Source: Epichloe hybrida | Taxonomy: Eukaryota > Ascomycota > Sordariomycetes > Hypocreales > Clavicipitaceae | Direction: 5' to 3' | NCBI GenBank assembly: GCA_019022495.1 | Contig: JAFEKR010000001.1 | Coordinates: 7,130,001 to 7,194,000, forward strand | Length of the DNA: 64,000 nucleotides | In this document: positions 32,862 to 44,486 of the stretch, in pieces | Position numbering within the stretch: the first letter of the stretch is position 1 | How the letters are laid out: the number at the start of each line of letters is the position of its first letter | The notes under the pieces: generated by a model | What the model was told of the DNA's origin: nothing | Databases searched by the model: none | The model's input: only the letters and a program-made list of their open reading frames with translations | Made by a program: the position numbers and the translations under genes

Positions 32862-34957
32862 GTTCACCAGGTACAGAGTCCTGATTGACCCAATTGCGCT
32901 CCTCCGTCCCGTCTTCGCGATCGAATTCGGTCATGGTCGGGAACCTTGCCCGCGCATGTCCCCGCCCAGAGTCTAACCAGGCTAGGGGCAGCAACAATGG
33001 CAGGCGCGCAGGCAGCAAGCAAGCAGGGCGGGAAGGAAGGAGTCAGAGTCTGTCCTGCAAGTCGTGCTGTTAGCGGCAACGTTGAACGCGTTGTTAAATT
33101 AAACCGCCCCACTGGCAACGCCTCGTTGTCTCTCAGTTCCGTGTACCGATCGACGATGATGAACGATATACAATCTCTTCGGGGTCACCGCGGTTGTGCA
33201 CCGTGGCAAGATTCCTTCTTCTCACTTATGCGGACCATTGTACGCTTTGTACGAACACTTGTTGTTGGCGGATTATGTGGTACGGATATGCAAACAGGCG
33301 CCTTGTCCTTGACCAGAGAGAGAGCGTGTCAAGTGATTTGATGCGAATGTATCCGGGTAGGAAAGCAACGACCGGGGGGGGTACTGGGGACACGCATGGA
33401 CCGAAATGAGTACGCAATAAACTGCTGCTTCATTTGTCGGAGACCACGATGCTGGGTTGAGACTCGAACGGGGGGAGCACAATGGAAGCAATACCAGACG
33501 CAGAAGCTGGTTCCTTCAAAACAAACAGATTGCGTGCGTGCGTCTCGGGCCACTGACTGACTGACTGACTGACTGTCCGGACAACGCATCACCATCGCAT
33601 CGCCACCCCAACCTACCCTGGAGCTTTTGCCCTGATTCTCCTTGCTTTGCCTGCAAGGAGACGTCGACGTCTTGCCATGTAGGTCTCAGACAGAAAGCTA
33701 ACCAGGTATGTTGTGACGTTGTGTCATTTTTTACCGCGCTCCTTCTCCGCGTTCTTGTCCCACCGACTTTTTCCATCCCTCGGGCCGGCCAATGGATGCG
33801 GTTCCTTATCCATAGCCTTGAGAGAAGGGGGGGCGCGCAAGTTGTTCAACAAGGAATCTAGGCGGAAATGTGGCTGACATTGACGAGCAGGTGGTGGTGC
33901 GGCCAAGTTTCCCACAACACCATTCCTTCTCAGCCGTAATGTGATTGCGAGTCTAGACCGAATCACAGAATCACGGGACATGGCCGCCTATGGTGTTGTT
34001 CCCCATCTCCCGTGTAGTGGATGTGTGTCAAATCGCCGTGGCTCTTTATTTTCCTGGAGTAGATCCCGGGGGTCCCGTTCTTTTCTACGGAGCACCGCAA
34101 GACCTTTTATTTTATTTTATTTTTGTTCTCCCGGATCGTACTAATGGGGAGTGTAATAAGTGGCGAATTCGTCGGGTGCAACTCGGATCAAGGCGTTATT
34201 GATCAATCCGCCACGCTAGGTGATCTGTAAGAGTCACCTGCTCGTACAAGTTCATCATGCCTCCTTTCTCCGTCATCCCTGGACCCGACGTTCGTTGTCA
34301 AAACGTGGTAATACGTGTAGTACCTGGGCGTAGGGTGGTAGGTAGGGCAAGGCAAGGCGACAATGCGAGGCGAATTCGCCCCGGTCAATGGGTCAATGAC
34401 GACGCGGTAAAAACCGTTCTCTACTGCATTTGTGATTCCGGGTCATCTCATGTTACGAAAGATGAAAGCCTGCAATGGAAGCATGTCCTGCAACTGGGAG
34501 GAGTGGAGATGATTGCACGAAATCGTTGAATCCGTGACTTGCTCATCGTACTATCGCCATGCAAAGTGGTATCATGTTAATAACGAGCATTGAAAAAGAA
34601 CTAGTCCTTTAACATCGTGCTGGCTGCCCTTGCCTGAAAGAACCGAAGAAGAGCGCTGCGCTGCGCCCACCGAAACCACAATCGTATCAAGAAAAATTCG
34701 CTATTTATATCCCCTCTCTTATTATTCGTACCGTCATTCCGCCTCCCCCTAAACGCGAGTTTCATCTATGGAAACCATTTCAGGGGGCAAGGTGGTAAAG
34801 GGGATGATGTCTGTCAGTGAAAGTGAGATGGACGTGCTGTCACGTCACGAATTCGCTGGCTGGCTGTTTGTAAAATCATACATGTAAATTTTTTTTCCCT
34901 TCACCACGGATGCGTTGTTGTTGTTGTTGTTGCTGCTGCTCAGGGAAGAAAGAGACC

Positions 34958-36539
34958 TCATCGCTTCATAACGCGGGTAGGCACTCGATCGCCGCTGTAG
35001 CGTGGCTGAGAGGATTGTTGTTTTCCTGTCCTGGACGTGCGCGCATGCTTCGCCGGCACGGGACTCTTGTGGCGTACGTTGAGCAAGCCAAGGACGGATC
35101 GCAACGGCAGCAGGAATAGCTGGAGCACAGTGGTGAAGGGGAACAGCACGAGCGTGATGAGCGACTCGACGGTTCGGACCAGGATGTTCTTGGAGCTGCT
35201 GTTCTTGGCAGCCACTGCGGCCAGGGCAATGGCATCATCCAGTCGCGAGTCTAGTGCTGAGAATCGAGCGTCCGTCTGGTGCTGCAGCAGGGTGGCCTTC
35301 TTTTCGTATCGCCGCACCGCGCGGTTGAGGGCATCGAGCTCGGGCTGAATGGCGTTGCGAACGTCTCTGGCCAGGGAAGCCTTCTCCTCGGTCGCCGCAG
35401 AGCCGACGCCCTCGCTGTGTTCCCTGACGAATTCATCGGCCAAGGAGCGCGCCTCCAGTCTTTCCAGGCGCTCACTCATCTCTTCCAGGTGCGCGCCAGA
35501 CTGGGTTGGCAACGCAAAGGGGTTGCCGTGGACCACTCGCTGGAGGTGCAGAGTTCTGGATTTGACTAGCTGTATGGTGTGTGAAAAGGCACGCAATTCC
35601 GACACCAGCAGGAAGATGGTGAGGTTGTAGTTGGAGACGAGGCCCTCGGATGGCCGGCTGAGCTGGACGCGGATGTAGTGCAGCAAGTAGGCGCTGATGA
35701 GCGGCAACGCGAAGCACGAGAACAGTGCCAACACCTCGTGCATGTAGAGCTCTCGGAGCGCTGACTGCTGCTGCGGCGTGGTAGTCGGGTCTGCGGATGA
35801 CTTTCCTTGCGGGCTATTATATTTGCTATTCGTCCTCGGGGCTTCATCCGTTTCTTCGGGAACATCGTCGAGGTTCGTGGGCTGATGGGCTGCGTCTGGA
35901 CCAGAATCATCGGGCTCGAGCTCTTCTTCGACGGCGATTTCGGTGTCTGCTTCTTGCTGACTGCGAAGCTGCTGGGCAGAGTGGTACCAGACCCTGTGGA
36001 AATACGAGAGATTTCAGAAACTTTGCCCGGAGGATCAAGTTGAGATGTATCTTGGGGTGATGGTTGATTTGGTCAGATGGAACTCACCATGGTTGCGTCA
36101 CGGACCAGTGCAGGAAGACGCCAGACAGGCCCAGAAGCATGATGTCTGTGACGACGACATGGCCATCCTTGAACAGGACTCCCGCAATGGCCGGGAGAAG
36201 AGCAAAAGCCAGAGACAGGGAGGCTAATGATGAGGTTTCCGGGATGGGCGTCTCGTGGCCCGCGCGAGCCCTCGGATTGAGCAGATTGCGAGCCTCGTCC
36301 AGGTTGTAGTCTGAGAAGTTGGAGCTTCGCCGGGGCGCGCCGTGAGGCACAGCCTCGAGGGAAGCTTCGGATCGACTTGCATGGGACTTTCGCCGGATCG
36401 GAGGACCATCATCCACCGGCTTGGAACGACGGAGTGCGCGGCCGGGAGGGGCGAACCCTGTCGACTTGGATGTCACGGCTGGGGTTCGAGATGATGCAGC
36501 CGCTGGGGCCGCGGGCGAGCCTTCGTCCGGCATTGACAT
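34958..36539 (-). CDS. Coiled-coil multi-pass membrane protein, function unknown
   Basis: Two exons (36088-36539 and 34958-35993) join in phase 2 (TQPW-VWYHSA) and encode 495 residues. The N-terminal 110 residues are Ser/Pro/Arg-rich and probably disordered. Hydrophobic segments follow: LASLSLAFALLPAIAGVLF, VTDIMLLGLSGVFLHW, then after an acidic linker VLALFSCFALPLISAYLLHY and a weaker one near NLTIFLLVSELRAF. A heptad-like coiled coil covers about residues 300-400 (MSERLERLEARSL to RRYEKKATLLQHQTDARFS). The end has a hydrophobic segment VESLITLVLFPFTTVLQLFL and a basic tail. I do not recognise a named family; the layout suggests an organelle or ER membrane protein. An ATG-rich microsatellite lies about 120 bp upstream of the start, in the probable leader or promoter. 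Confidence 0.75.
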
Positions 36540-37445
36540 TGTTTGTTTTGCCTTGTTGGGGGTTTACTTGTTGGGAAGAAGCTGGATGAAGAGAGGCAGA
36601 GGCATTGGGGGTCTGGGACGGAAAACAGACAAAGGCGTGCGCGTGGGAGAGATGGATGGGCGATGCGTAAGATGCGTGATGCGTGATGTGTGATGTGTAT
36701 GATGTGTGATGTGTATGATGTATGATGTATGATGTATGATGTATGATGTATGATGACGAGTTGACGAGCTGAACTCGCCAGGTGCGTCGAACGTTGGGCC
36801 GTTTCGTCATGAACTTTGATTTTGCCGCCAACAAGGACAACAACGTGCGACGACGCCCTGCTGCCCTGCTGCCCTGCGCCAAGAACAACTGGGTGAAAAA
36901 AAGAAAAGAAATCCGGGGTACCGAAATGGAGTCTGGCGGTGCATCTCAATCCCGCGCAATCAATCCTGGGCAATGAGAGAGATATCCCCAGCCCTCACTC
37001 AATTGCAACGTTGTATGTACTCCGTAGTCCGTACGGATTATTGTTACACGGACAGTTCTTTCAAATACGTTGGTGGCTTTTCTGGTGTCAAGGACCCCTG
37101 CTCGAGTTTCATCATTGCCCACAACCCAGATTTCGGTCCGTCTTCTTCTTCAATTTTTAATTTTTTTTAAAAATAAAGACTCCTTTCATTCGCGTCTTCT
37201 CTGCCGTCATTTTGTCTCTTTGACACAGCCCGGGATAGAGAGCGAAAGAAAGGGAGATGGAAAGGCTCGCCGTCTTCTACTTCAGCATCGCGCCACAAGT
37301 GAAAAGTGAAACCAAACCAACCAACCAACCAACCACGGGTGGTCGAATCGCCCAAGACTACAGTGCTGGAGGTGCTGGAGGTGCTGGAGCCGCGGCCTGC
37401 AGGCCTCTGGCTGCGCTGACTTGACGGACCAGGCAGTGGCTGCCC
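36540..37445. promoter_or_regulatory. Divergent promoter region with GATGTATG-type microsatellite
   Basis: About 900 bp separate this pair of divergent genes. It contains a GATGTGT/ATGATGT tandem tract at about 36661-36755, one exact TACTCCGTA at 37018-37026, and CCAA and GGAGGTGCT repeats at 37310-37336 and 37365-37390. Confidence 0.5.
36661..36755. repeat. GATGTGT/ATGATGT tandem tract
   Basis: An imperfect array of 7- to 8-bp GATGCGT, GATGTGT and ATGATGT units over about 95 bp. It lies upstream of the minus-strand membrane-protein gene and reads as CATCATACA units in that gene's direction. Confidence 0.9.
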
Positions 37446-38935
37446 GTGGCTGCCCGTGGCTGCATGTCGCCTGCATTTTGGCCGTTTTGGCGGCAGAAAC
37501 GTCAACATGCATCTCCTTCGCCCACCGCCCCGACATCCTCTCAGACTGGAACGAGTGCCATCACCGTCGACCCCGATCCCGACCCCGATCTTGACCCCGA
37601 TCCTGACCCCGATCCTTCCACCGCCCCTGAGCACGGCCGTCTCGACGGAAGTGCCAGCCTCGTCTTTTCCACGACGCCCAACGCATCCGAGCCGTCTCAG
37701 AGCCGCCGTATCGAGACCGCTGTCGCCGCCGGGACCCAGGGTCATCAGACTCACCACACCGCGGGCCTCACCCAATCTCCCTTTCGCAGCCGTAAACGGG
37801 CGAACCAAGTCGCTGCTTACAGAAGCGGCCGGCCATCTGCATCGCGCCTTTGGAACCCCACGAACTCGACCCCTCGGATCCCCGACCAGCAGCGTCATCG
37901 CAAGCGAAGACCATCAACACCGCCTCTGCCCACTGTCCCGCTTCACCATCCCGTCCTTGATACCTCGTTGGCAGGAACCAAAGACCCCCAAGAACTTGCG
38001 GCTACCGCTACCGCTGCCGGCAGCTATCCACTCCTGACCCTTTCAGAGCAGCGGCAGACGAGACATTCAGCATCTGCGCGTGCAAGTCTCCAAATTGAGC
38101 GCTTCGGAGCCAGCCATCGCCGGATCAGCTTGCCGCGCTCTTTTCGTGATTCACACGACGGGCAGCCGTCCCTCCATCGCACGTCGATTGCCTTGGACGC
38201 TACGCAGACGACGCCTGGTAGCAGTTCATGGACAGACGAAGTGGAACTTGCGGAACTGTCGGCGAAGAGCAAAGGCAAACAAAGAGCACCCATGGCTACA
38301 ACCATGGCCACTACAAACAGTGAGGATGCGACAAGGTCGTACTCGAGAGATCTTGAACGCGGGCCGGGTGTGATGATGCCGCGAATGTCCAATGCATTTG
38401 CGGCGGACGGCATTGGTTCTGACGTATCGTCATCGAATTCTTCCATTATGGGGGAGGATGTGCAGCCAGACGCCGGAGAGGAATGGGGCCCTCAGCATCC
38501 ATGTTACCCGCACCTGAATCCTCATGTCCCCGTGGATTCGATGGAGTATGCGACGACGAGGATAATCCGTGTCAAGCGCGACTGGCTAATCGCAGGGGAT
38601 CTTGCCCCAACCTTTTCAAACCTGTACCCGGAAATCCTGGATCCAGCGGGCGTGTCAGAACAGGAATTTCGACGCATCGTCGATAAGCTAAACGGAGAGC
38701 TAATTCCCGTGTTCGACCCTTTCAGCTTTCGAAACATGCTGGACAGTGTGCTGGGACTGGTTACTGGCTGGCTGTGGGATGATTTTGGCTTGACCGCGGC
38801 CAAGTCGCGTCTGAATAATCTCGAGAAGTGGATTGAGAGATGGAACCAAGAGATGGAGAAGACCATGGCGTCCGAGGAGGGTGTGGTCCCACCAAAGCTC
38901 ATCTCACTTCGACAAACGGGGTATTTGAACGTGAG

Positions 38936-38972
<37 letters not shown>

Positions 38973-39157
38973 CTGCGTTCCCGTGATGGTGACCACCCCT
39001 TCTTCATTGGCTCGCGATGTATGCGATCGCTGACATTACAGTACAGCTGGACATCCAGATCCCAGATCCCGAGATCGCCCCGGCGCCCAGTAGCATTGGA
39101 GCTGGCGAGTCCAGAACCGCGTTGCCCATGGAGCCGATGCCTGCCATACCGGCTTGA
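37446..39157 (+). CDS. Erf4/Golgin-A7 family protein, palmitoyltransferase partner
   Basis: Two exons (37446-38930 and 39047-39157) encode 531 residues. The Erf4 domain lies at about residues 370-495: RIIRVKRDWLIAGDLAPTFS, LIPVFDPFSFRNMLDSVLGL and TGWLWDDFGLTAAKSRLNNL, then PRxTGY-type sequence. In yeast, Erf4 forms a complex with the DHHC enzyme Erf2 at the ER and palmitoylates Ras; the human counterpart is GOLGA7. The intron contains a long CT run, and the second of two nearby acceptors (TACAG before 39047) keeps phase 0 and adds the conserved tail LDIQIPDPEIAPA. The N-terminal 350 residues are low-complexity and include a run of Asp-Pro dipeptides encoded at 37567-37620, which looks like repeat expansion. 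The start could be the next in-frame ATG, at codon 7. Confidence 0.88.
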
Positions 39158-39999
39158 TGCGCATGTGAAGTTTCCCAGGGAAGAATTTCTCCGTATGGCG
39201 TTTTGCAACCAGCGAGCCAACTGCTGTGGGATCTCCGCCATGGGTACTTTTGACGAATTGTTGTCTAAACTGTGGCGTGGCGTGGCGTGGCGTGCGGACC
39301 ACAATTGTTTCTTATTTTCTTATTCATTACATTGATACCAAGAATTTTGGGGACCACCAGTCTTGTTTGAGACAATGGAATTACGGACAGACGAGCTTCG
39401 TATACATGTACATCCATCTACATTCGCGCGTCGTTGCAGTTCGTGGCGTCTCGTTCCAAACATCAAATATGACCAACAAGCTTCCTTGATTGCCCCCTGC
39501 TCCCTGCTCCCTGCTCCCTCCGTATCAACCCATCAAGCAGCGGCCCCCCAGCCTAGGGCAACCCGTCCAATTCTCCCTCTGACAGCGGCGCTTCTCTTCT
39601 TCTTCGGGCCTCTTTCCACTCGGCCCATGCATGTTGTCGTCGCCTCGTGGCCAAGCCTTGAAACATTTACTGACTGGCATAAGTCCCAGGAAGCGAAAAC
39701 ACAATTTTCAACTACTTGCATTCATCTCGTCGTCCTCTGTTCTAACCCTACCATGAAGCCATCAAACACTTCCGCCAACTGCTCTTCTTTGATTCCTCCA
39801 TAAAATGCCGCCATGCAACAAAATCACTCGGTTGTGTGACGTGTCGGTCCCAGTCTTCGACTCTCCGAGTCAGACCTAGCTTCAAGACAGCTCGCGCAAA
39901 CGAAGAAAGGTTGAGCAACACCATCCCTTATGATACCAACAGACCTCGCCTGAGACCTCACCTGAGACCTCACAGCTCAAGAGGACCCAGTGATGTCTT
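39158..39999. other. Convergent intergenic region
   Basis: This lies between the 3' ends of the Erf4-like gene (plus) and the GFA-family gene (minus). GGCGTGGC-type short repeats occur at 39276-39294. I see no further gene; a plus-strand open frame around 39363-39803 lacks domain features and probably is 3' untranslated sequence. Confidence 0.55.
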
Positions 40000-40793
40000 C
40001 TAGTCACCTCGATCCTGTAGCTTTCGTTTCCCAGACGAGCCAGAAGTTGAATCCATGTCAACGTCACCGTCATCCTCTGGGGTATCTGACTGCTCAATGA
40101 TTTCCCACTCGATCTTGACCGTCCCATCCTCTGATTGCTTGATACCATGAGCTCGGCGCATTCTGCCCAGCCTTGTGCCCTCAACCATGCTGTCAAACCA
40201 GGGAACCCCAAAAGACTGACGCAGTGCTGTGCCTTGGTTTCGGGTGTCCACCTGCTTCTCCTCTGCTTCGCCTTCGCTCTCCTCGGAAATGAGACCCAGG
40301 TCCTCCAGGTCCTGAAGGTCCTCCTGCAAGAGACTGCCCAGGGTAAGATTGATGTATTCGGCTTCGCTTCGAGGCTTTTCAGACCAGTACGACAACGGCG
40401 TGCCACAAAATCCACAAAAGTTGCGTTTTGTGTGCTCTTGGCTAGGGTGCGTATAGACTCGTCGAATCATTGCATGTGTTTCGTCGTCGAAGAAGGCGAA
40501 GGTCGTGCTGTGTAGCCACGATAACGGCACTCGAATGTAAGCTGCCAAAGGAGTGGCAAGTGGCTCTTCTGCAGATAGGCAGGCCAACGTTAGCTCTCTC
40601 TCAATGAGGAGACATGATACCTATTTCGAAAAGCTGTGCAAAAATGTGCAAAAATGTACCAAATCTACTCACGATGTGATCTCTCCGTGCTAAAAAGCAC
40701 CTCCGCGTTTCGAATGCCATCTTCCGGGATGGCGATGATATAACGGTTCCGCCCGCAGAGGCAGCCACCCCGCAAAGGCCGCAACGCGCTCAT
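40000..40793 (-). CDS. GFA/CENP-V family zinc-binding protein
   Basis: Two exons (40673-40793 and 40000-40568) give 229 residues. The GFA fold is marked by GGCLCGRNRY near residue 8-17 and CGFCGTPLSYWSE after the intron; cysteines of these pairs bind zinc in characterised members. The family includes glutathione-dependent formaldehyde-activating proteins, but most fungal members have no proven substrate. The joint is phase 1 (SH-Q-EPLATPLAAYIRVPLSWLHST), which matches the usual fungal sequence. After about residue 130 the protein has an acidic linker (EESEGEAEEKQ) and a short conserved segment QSFGVPWFDSMVEGTRLGRM, then a low-complexity tail. The start at 40793 is preferred over one in frame at 40862 because conserved sequence begins only five residues after it. 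Confidence 0.82.
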
Positions 40794-41315
40794 GTCTCTG
40801 TTGAACTGCCAATTTCTTCGACAGCCGACGTCAATAGCTTGGAATGAGCGACTGAAGCACACTGACTGGCAATGTCAATCAATCATGTACGCCAACTAGC
40901 CTTCTGAGCAAGCAAGTCTGAATAAATGGATGTGCAAATTGCCGACTGAGACGACTTGTGGAATGATCGGTGAGGGAGGCAAAAAAAAAAAAAGGCTTCC
41001 GAGAGAGAGCAAAAGCTGGTGGCGGCCCCACGTACGTATTCGTATGTAGGTGGGGGCTGTTGGTGGTGGGGCATTTAACAGCTTGATCAATGGTGGAGCA
41101 GAGTGGTTCCTATGACGAATGCCGGATCAACCCCCCCCCCCGACCCCTCGACAACTCCCAACTTCAACCAAGGTCGATGAAGCAGATGCTTGTGATCCCA
41201 TTTCCTGTTTCCCATCGAACAATCTCTCTCTCGCCACTCATCCTTCAACACAAACAAATGCACATAAAAAATCCGCGCCACACCACAAGCCCGCCCAACC
41301 AACCCAACCACAAAC
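40794..41315. promoter_or_regulatory. Divergent promoter region of GFA-family and aldo/keto reductase genes
   Basis: About 520 bp separate the divergent starts. It contains an A-run at 40981-40993 and a C-run at about 41131-41140 but no recognisable operator. Confidence 0.5.
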
Positions 41316-42255
41316 ATGTCTCTATCCATCCAAGACCGCTCCCCCCTCCACAACACCAAGACGTCCATTCCCAATCTCGGCTTCGGCGTCTACCAGCTAT
41401 ACGGCCAAGCCTGCCAAGAAGCCGTCCTTGCCGCTCTGGAATCCGGCTACAGACACATTGACTCCGCGCAGCTGTACCGAAACGAGAGCGACGTCGGTGC
41501 TGCCGTTCAGCAGTCGGGCGTGAAGCGGCAAGACGTCTTTCTCACAACCAAGATCCGCCAATCGGCAGGTGGTTTTGACAAATCCTACCAGAGCGTGGTG
41601 GAGAGCATCGAAAAAGTGGGCGGAAAAGACGGCTACGTCGACCTGTTCTTGATTCACGTCCCCGGCACGGGGAGGGAGACGAGGGAAGAGCTGTGGAAGG
41701 TGCTGGAGAAGGTGTACGACGAGGGTCGGGCCAAGGCCATTGGCGTCAGCAACTACCGACCCCAGCATATAGACGAGATGAAGGAATATGCCAAGATTTG
41801 GCCTCCGCACGTGAATCAGGTTGAAGTATGTACATACACCGTGCTGTGCTTGTTGTTCCCACCCCGTCATTGTCGTTGTTGTCTCGCCATCCATCCGGCT
41901 AACGTGTTCATCATTACTTCAGCTCCATCCGTGGTGCCAGCAGCAGGACATCGTGCAATACTGCAAGGACAACAGCATTGTCGTGGCGGCATACAGCCCT
42001 CTGTCGTGCGGCGACCACCTCAATGACCCTACATTGGCGACTGTTGCGAGCAAGTATAAGAAATCGCCTGCTCAGATCTTGATTCGATATGCCCTCCAGA
42101 AGGGATGGGTGCCTCTGCCGAAGAGTGGCAACCCAGAGAGGATCAAGCAGAATGCCGATGTGTTTGATTTCACATTGAGCGATGAGGATATGAAGACTCT
42201 GGATGGGCTTGATCGTGGTGAAGCGGGAGCCTTATTTCCAGCCAACGTGAAGTAG
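41316..42255 (+). CDS. Aldo/keto reductase (NADPH-dependent)
   Basis: Two exons (41316-41825 and 41923-42255) encode 280 residues, normal for this superfamily, which reduces aldehydes and ketones with NADPH in the cytosol. The catalytic tetrad is complete: Asp49 and Tyr54 (GYRHIDSAQLYRNE), Lys79 (FLTTKI) and His114 (LFLIHVP). The NADPH-binding end shows VPLPKSGNPERIKQN. The intron is in phase 0, after HVNQVE and before LHPWCQQQDIVQYC, a place where the family motif NQVELHP is uninterrupted, which confirms the splice. Substrate cannot be read from the sequence; the closest recalled yeast types are Gcy1/Ypr1 and Ydl124w. The gene converges with the acyl-CoA ligase gene, only 212 bp away. Confidence 0.92.
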
Positions 42256-42467
42256 GAGAGATGTGGTGGCGAGAATACTGTGCCCTAGATGAGACAGTTA
42301 CGTCTACATTGTGATACTGGCCAAATGTTGTACGAGATATGATCAAATAGACGCCCACCTGGCACGGGAAGGAAGGCATTGGACCGACCCAGTCGTGGGA
42401 GAACACTGCCCATTTACACCTTGTTCACCAAAAGGAAAAAAAAGTGACCTGTTCAATATTCGCATAT

Positions 42468-44486
42468 TTACTTAGCAACATCTACATACGACTTGATGCC
42501 CTTCTTCGCCCAGTCCCGCAAATCTTTCTTCTTGATCTTGCCCGTGCTCGTCTTGGGCAGCTCCCGAACCACTTCAACCTCCCTCGGCACCATGAATTTG
42601 CTAATGTTGCTCTGGTGCCTCGTCCACGAAATGACATCCTCTCCGCGCACGGCCTTGCCCTCCTTCACCGTGATGTAGGCCTTGGGTCGCTCGCCCCAGA
42701 GCTCATCCTGCACTGCCACGACGCCGGCTTCCAGAACATCGGGGTGCTGGACAAGCATGCTCTCCAGTGCCACGGATGAAATGTTCTCTCCTCCCGAGAT
42801 GATGATGTCCTTGGCTCGATCTAGAATCTGCGCGCTCCCATCGGGATGCCACACGGCGAGATCGCCCGAGTGCAGGGCGCCTCCTGCGAACAACTTCCGC
42901 GACGCCACTGCATCCTTGTAGTATTCCTTGGCGCAGATGTTGCCGAAGAAGACGATTTCCCCAATCTCTTGTCCATCTTTGGCAACGTCGATGAGCACAC
43001 CTTCTGGCTGGTCGGGCTTGATGATTCGAATGGGTAGACTGGTGATGAATCCATGGCCTTGACGAGCCATCTTGGCGTATTTCTGTTGAGGCGGGAGGTT
43101 TTCCCATTCAGGGAGGTGGTAGCATTTTGTTATGGGACCGTATGTTTCTGCGAGCCTCATTAGCTGTCGTTGAGGAGGGCAATGTTTAAGGGCCTTTTGA
43201 ATACCTACCAGTCATGCCGTATACGTGAACGGGCATAAGATTGAGTTTGGTCTGTGATGGAGGTTAGAGAACAGAATGAAACTCGTTTTCCTATTCATGT
43301 AGAAGGAATGGCCTTCACCATTTGCTGAAAGAGGTGTCCTGAAGGAGGGCTAGCCGCCACAGTCACTTGTACGGGATTGGGCAGCTTTTCAGCTTCCCTG
43401 GCAGCTACGAGAAGCGTGTTGACGGTAGGCGCGGCATTGAAATGAGTGATTCCCTCTTCCTTCAATAAATTCCAGATTAGAGGGTAGTCGATTTTTCTCA
43501 GACACACGTTGAGACCTCGAACAGCCACGACCGACCACGGGAATGTCCAACCCATAGCATGGAACCTGGGAACGGGACGCATTAGCAAATTTTTTTTTTT
43601 TTTCCAAGGAGGAGGAGCGAGTGAAGTTATTCCAATACTCACATGGGAAGGGTCCAGAGATAGCGACACCGTCCGTGGTTGAGGCCGGATTCGATAATGT
43701 TACCCATAGCAGCAAGATAGGCTCCACGATGTGTATACACGACGCCTTTCGGTCGCGATGTGGTGCCAGATGTGAACGGAACGGCGAGCATGTCGTCTTC
43801 GTTGCTGACCTTGGACTGCAGACCAGCCCATGCATGGCCGCCTTGCTCTTTGTCATGGGCAAGACCCTCCAGAATTGCTTGGTTGAACTGGCCACATGAT
43901 GGTCCTTCAGTGAGGTGCGTGTCCTATAGATATGTGTTAGTGGACGGGCGACGTTATTGCTCAAGAAGGAGAGAAAGAAAGACAGGTAGAAGAGAAAAGC
44001 AAGTCTTACAATGTCGATTATAAATGGCACTTTGCTGTGCTTGTTGGTGAATATGCCAAGCAAGCTCTCGAATTCCTTGTCCACGATGATGCAATCCACC
44101 TCGGCATATTCGAATATGTAAGCAATGTCATCTTCCTTGAGTCTGTAGTTGGCGGGAACGACCACGCCGCCGCCAGCAACGATACCATATATCGACTCCA
44201 GAAAGGCGGGTGTGTTGGGTGCCAAGATGCCAACCCGAGTCAGCCTGTGCTTCTTGAGATAGTAGGCCAACCCGCGGGCTCGGTCCGCAAAGGTCTGGTA
44301 GGAACGGCGCAAAGGGACACCGTCGGCGGTGATGTGGAAGATGGCATCGGCATTGGGCTCGACGGCGGCGGCGCGCTCAAGGAAAAAGGTCGGCGACAGA
44401 TGGTGAATGTGCGGTGGTGGTTGAGATTGCGGAAGCAGGTGGCCGAGGATGGACCGAATGCGCGAAGGCGGCCCCGACCCAGACAT
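42468..44486 (-). CDS. AMP-forming acyl-CoA ligase
   Basis: Five exons (44010-44486, 43643-43923, 43319-43565, 43209-43251, 42468-43147) give 575 residues in one frame. It belongs to the ANL adenylate-forming enzymes, which activate a carboxylic acid with ATP and load it on CoA. Motifs in order: A3 P-loop PFTSGTTSRPKG, FHAMGWTFPWSV, the spliced YGMT-ETYGP, HSGDLAVWHPDG, DRAKDIIISGGENIS, and the C-terminal catalytic lysine in KTSTGKIKKKDL. Exon 4 is only 43 bp and supplies TKLNLMPVHVYGMT. The C-terminus (VDVAK) is not a peroxisomal SKL-type signal, so location is unclear. An in-frame ATG six codons upstream (44504) is an alternative start. Acid specificity (medium-chain, aromatic or other) is unknown. 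Confidence 0.9.

Larger units (their letters stand above)
29995..34957. other. Second large gene-free region (about 5 kb)
   Basis: No gene is supported on either strand. Notable content: an A/T-rich run at about 30907-30940, five 9-bp copies of GAGAGCTT(T/C) at 31034-31078, a CCACG repeat near 31293-31312, CTGCCTGT-type repeats at about 31744-31785, a (CAT)n tract at 32827-32861, a GACT repeat near 33554-33575, and exact TACGGAGTA motifs at 31021 and 31671. The left portion is upstream of the DUF4203 gene and the right portion is the 3' side of a minus-strand gene ending at 34958. Confidence 0.6.

Noticed and set aside
32719..32976. Open frame with a poly-His stretch
   Set aside because: The stretch is only the (CAT)n microsatellite; there is no conserved flank on either side.
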